A stretch of 64,000 bases of DNA from Streptomyces sp. GKU 895 (lineage in GTDB: Bacteria > Actinomycetota > Actinomycetes > Streptomycetales > Streptomycetaceae), in assembly GCA_002027195.1 (NCBI GenBank), contig MWJO01000029.1:1-64000 (forward strand). The letters run 5' to 3'. The notes below the pieces were generated by a model. That model made no database searches and was not told the DNA's origin. It saw only the letters and a program-made list of their open reading frames with translations. Of this stretch, positions 61,593-64,000 are shown piece after piece. Each line of letters begins with the position of its first letter. Within the stretch, counting starts at the first letter, position 1. Both the position numbers and the translations under genes were made by a program.

Positions 61593-63185
61593 CTACGCCG
61601 CCCCCGCACCCGTCAGCGACCGCACCTCGGTCTCCGCGTGCTTGGCCTCGTCCGCCACCTCCGCAGAGGTGACCGTGCCGAGCCAGCCGGCGACGAAGCC
61701 CAGCGGGATCGAGACGAGTCCGGGGTTCTGCAGCGGGAAGTACTGGAAGTCGACGCCCGGGAACAGCGATTCCGGGCTGCCCGACACCACGGGCGACAGC
61801 AGCACCAGCACCATCGCCGGGATCAGCCCGCCGTACACCGCCCAGACCGCGCCACGGGTGGTGAAGCCGCGCCAGAAGAGCGAGTACAGCAGCACCGGCA
61901 GGTTGGCCGACGCCGCGACCGCGAAGGCGAGGCCCACCAGGAAGGCGACGTTGAGATCCCTGGCCAGCAGGCCGAGGGCGATCGCGACCACGCCGATCCC
62001 CACGGCGGCGACACGTGCCACGGCGACCTCGCTTCGGGGCTTGGCGTCCCGGCGCCGCAGGGAGGCATACAGGTCGTGGGCCACGGACGCCGAGGAGGCC
62101 AGGGTGATGCCGGCGACCACGGCCAGGATCGTGGCGAAGGCGACGGCGGCGACGATCGCGAACAGAACCGTTCCACCTGTGGAGTCCGCGCCGCCGCCCA
62201 GGTCGAGGGCAAGCAGCGGAACGGCCGTGTTCCCGGCCGCGTTGGACCCGCGCACCGCTTCCGGTCCCACGATCGCCGCCGCCCCGAACCCGAGGACGAT
62301 CGTCATCAGATAGAAGCCGCCGATGAGCCCGATCGACCAGACCACCGAACGGCGTGCCGCCCGCGCGGTCGGGACGGTGTAGAAGCGCGACAGGATGTGC
62401 GGCAGCCCTGCCGTGCCGAGAACCAGCGCGAGTCCCAGGCTGATGAAGTCGAGGCGCGCGGTCCAGTCCTCGCCGTACTTCAGTCCGGGCGCCAGGAACT
62501 TCTCCCCGTGCCCGCTGCGTTCCGCCGCGCTGAGCAGCAGCTGGTCGAAGTCGCCGTGGAAGCGCACCAGGACGAGCACCGTCAGTGCGATGGTGCCGCC
62601 GAGGAGCATGACCGCCTTCACGATCTGGATCCAGGTGGTGGCCCGCATCCCTCCCAACGACACATAGATCACCATCAGCGCGCCGACGCCGATGACGGTC
62701 CACGTCTGCGCCGCCTCGCCGGTGCCACCGAGCAGCAGGGCCACCAGGCTCCCCGCACCCACCATCTGCGCCACCAGATACAGAACGGACACGGTGACCG
62801 AGGAGGTTCCCGCCGCGATGCGCACCGGCCGCTCGTTCATCCGCGCGGCCACCACGTCGGCCAGCGTGAACCGCCCGCAGTTGCGCACCAGCTCCGCGAC
62901 GAGGAAGAGCACCACCAGCCACGCCACCAGGAAACCCACCGAGTACAGCATCCCGTCGTACCCGAAGAGCGCGATCAGCCCGGAGATGCCCAGGAACGAC
63001 GCCGCCGACATGTAGTCACCCGCGATGGCAAAACCATTCTCCATCGGTGAGAACAGCCGCCCGCCCGCGTAGAACTCCTCCGCGGAGCCATGCCGGTTGC
63101 GGCTCACCCACGTCGTGATCGCCAGCGTGACAGCGACGAACACGCTGAACAGCAGCAGCGCCAGCGTCTGATGATCGCCGGTCAC
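61593..63185 (-). CDS. actP: Sodium/solute symporter, ActP (acetate permease) type
   Basis: 530 residues, about thirteen membrane helices. ENGFAIAGDYMSAASFLGIS and SFWRGFT-like LYSLFWRGFTTRGAVW are typical of the cation:acetate symporters, and GTAGLPHILSRFYTVPTARA holds the family loop. Imports acetate or other short monocarboxylates with a cation. GTG start at 63185 overlaps the stop of the DUF485 gene, the usual partner order (YjcH-ActP). Confidence 0.87.
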   Translation of the reverse strand: MTGDHQTLALLLFSVFVAVTLAITTWVSRNRHGSAEEFYAGGRLFSPMENGFAIAGDYMSAASFLGISGLIALFGYDGMLYSVGFLVAWLVVLFLVAELVRNCGRFTLADVVAARMNERPVRIAAGTSSVTVSVLYLVAQMVGAGSLVALLLGGTGEAAQTWTVIGVGALMVIYVSLGGMRATTWIQIVKAVMLLGGTIALTVLVLVRFHGDFDQLLLSAAERSGHGEKFLAPGLKYGEDWTARLDFISLGLALVLGTAGLPHILSRFYTVPTARAARRSVVWSIGLIGGFYLMTIVLGFGAAAIVGPEAVRGSNAAGNTAVPLLALDLGGGADSTGGTVLFAIVAAVAFATILAVVAGITLASSASVAHDLYASLRRRDAKPRSEVAVARVAAVGIGVVAIALGLLARDLNVAFLVGLAFAVAASANLPVLLYSLFWRGFTTRGAVWAVYGGLIPAMVLVLLSPVVSGSPESLFPGVDFQYFPLQNPGLVSIPLGFVAGWLGTVTSAEVADEAKHAETEVRSLTGAGAA

Positions 63186-63751
63186 GACGCACCACCCCGG
63201 ATCCCGCGCGTCAGCTCCTGGGTGTCCCAGCGCAGCTCCAACGCGGCCCGGTCCCTGCGCAGCCGGGCATGCCGGGCGTAGGCCCAGGTCAGCAGGAACG
63301 TGGTGAGGAACTGCCCCAACCCCGCGACCATCGCCACGTTCACCGCGCCCGCCACCGGCCGGGCCATCAGACCGGGCGCGGTCGTCGCGGTCACGACATA
63401 CCCCACGTACCAGCCGAAGAACCCGATGAACGCCGGCACCACGAACCGCCGATACCGACTGCGCACCTCCTGGAACGCCGCGCTGCGCTGCACCTGGAGA
63501 TACACATCCGCAGCCGGGTCCACGCGCTCCGCCTGCCCTGCCTCCACGGCCGACGCCGGGACGGCCGCACCCGCCCCGGCGCCCGTCGATTCGCCCCAGC
63601 CGGAGGCGAGTGCGTCGTACCAGGGATCGTCGTACCTCACCGCTGCGGGCGTCTCGAGGTAGGCCGGGTCGAACCCGTCGTGGTTTTCGGCCGCGCTTTC
63701 GGGACCACCCCTGCCGCCGCGGGGCCGACCATTGCTTGACTGCATGCCCAA
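63182..63751 (-). CDS. DUF485 membrane protein
   Basis: 189 residues. A long disordered N-terminal part (to about 85) precedes the DUF485 domain: VQRSAAFQEVRSRYRRFVVP, two membrane spans (AFIGFFGWYVGYVVTATTAP and VAMVAGLGQFLTTFLLTWAY), then a basic tail. DUF485 proteins, such as E. coli YjcH, accompany acetate symporters. ATG at 63751 or at 63745. Confidence 0.88.
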   Translation of the reverse strand: MGMQSSNGRPRGGRGGPESAAENHDGFDPAYLETPAAVRYDDPWYDALASGWGESTGAGAGAAVPASAVEAGQAERVDPAADVYLQVQRSAAFQEVRSRYRRFVVPAFIGFFGWYVGYVVTATTAPGLMARPVAGAVNVAMVAGLGQFLTTFLLTWAYARHARLRRDRAALELRWDTQELTRGIRGGAS

Positions 63752-63814
63752 GGATGGACAGAACGGGAAGATCCCCGACTCTTCTTCCCTTCGCGCTTCA
63801 CCCCATCAGGTGAT

Positions 63815-64000
63815 TCAACCCGTGGGAGGCCGCACAAGCCCCTTCGCGTAGGCGTAACGCACCGCCTGCGCCCGGTCCTTGAGCCCGGTCTTGGCGAACA
63901 TGTTGTTGATGTGGGTCTTCACGGTCGCCGTGGAGACGTGCAATGTGCGGGCGATCTCCTGGTTGCTGAGCCCTTCGGCGATCAGGAGCAGCACCTCGGT
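63815..64000 (-). CDS. LuxR-type response regulator, C-terminal part (cut by window edge)
   Basis: About 61 residues of the C-terminus are visible: TEVLLLIAEGLSNQEIAR, VSTATVKTHINNMFAKTGL and DRAQAVRYAYAKGLVRP. This is the NarL/LuxR helix-turn-helix. The receiver and start lie beyond base 64000. It ends before the DUF485 start, on the same strand; a kinase partner may follow outside. Confidence 0.88.
   Translation of the reverse strand, partial: TEVLLLIAEGLSNQEIARTLHVSTATVKTHINNMFAKTGLKDRAQAVRYAYAKGLVRPPTG

Overview
The window looks like chromosomal core DNA of a Streptomyces or a very close relative. The evidence is very high G+C, GTG and TTG starts with purine-rich ribosome sites, and Streptomyces or actinobacterial marker genes (sepH, cutRS, DUF3710, DUF4193, DUF3093, DUF5998, DUF6082, a GNAT-first PatA acetyltransferase, coproporphyrin-type hemH). 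From about 13 kb to 58 kb the gene order resembles, from memory, the S. coelicolor region around ptsH, sepH, cutRS, dut and kdpDE. I see no tRNA, rRNA, CRISPR array, prophage or insertion sequence.

Layout. 0-5.2 kb: a damaged ECF sigma factor gene, a 0.7-kb field of G-rich degenerate repeats, a Met/His-rich membrane protein, and a furA-katG pair for peroxide defence. 5.2-8.4 kb: a 2-hydroxyacid dehydrogenase, a flavodoxin-fold reductase and an Fe-S RNA m5U methyltransferase. 8.5-16.8 kb: a potassium-homeostasis neighbourhood with a KimA-type permease, a 31-residue membrane peptide, two TrkA proteins, and kdpE-kdpD without kdpFABC. 16.9-25.6 kb: an orphan ABC ATPase, a secreted alginate-lyase-like protein, DUF3710, dut, a thioesterase, DUF3093, DUF4193 and cutRS. 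25.9-34.8 kb: an inositol monophosphatase, hemH, an MFS carrier overlapping an FAD oxidase, sepH, a sulfurtransferase and a VOC protein. 35-41 kb: tdk, a phosphodiesterase, DUF5998, patA, and ptsH behind a DasR-type site. 41-50 kb: a GntR regulator, an M23 peptidase with a ydaO-type c-di-AMP riboswitch, an M16 peptidase pair, the topoisomerase IV A subunit and a CobW GTPase. 50-55 kb: DUF6082, two tandem small paralogues, a divergent pair of citrate-synthase homologues (one with an N-terminal DNA-binding domain), and a sucrase/ferredoxin-like gene with an iron box touching its start codon. 55-64 kb: a CitA/DcuS-type kinase with its regulator, an SsuABC-like ABC importer, a second orphan regulator of the same type, an ActP-type symporter with DUF485, and the end of a LuxR regulator.

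How the genes connect. Several signals meet on potassium and c-di-AMP (permease, TrkA pair, KdpDE, riboswitch-controlled cell-wall hydrolase), on iron and redox (furA-katG, hemH, the iron-box gene), and on organic-acid sensing and uptake (kinase, two regulators, importer, symporter, citrate synthases).

Sequence quality. At least thirteen otherwise intact conserved genes carry single-base insertions or deletions, nearly all in G/C runs and mostly deletions. I treat these as probable sequencing errors and give whole-gene coordinates across the shift. The most interesting candidates for undescribed biology are the DNA-binding citrate synthase locus with its palindrome, the tandem small paralogues beside DUF6082, the G-rich repeat field in front of the sigma factor, and the 31-residue peptide in the potassium locus.
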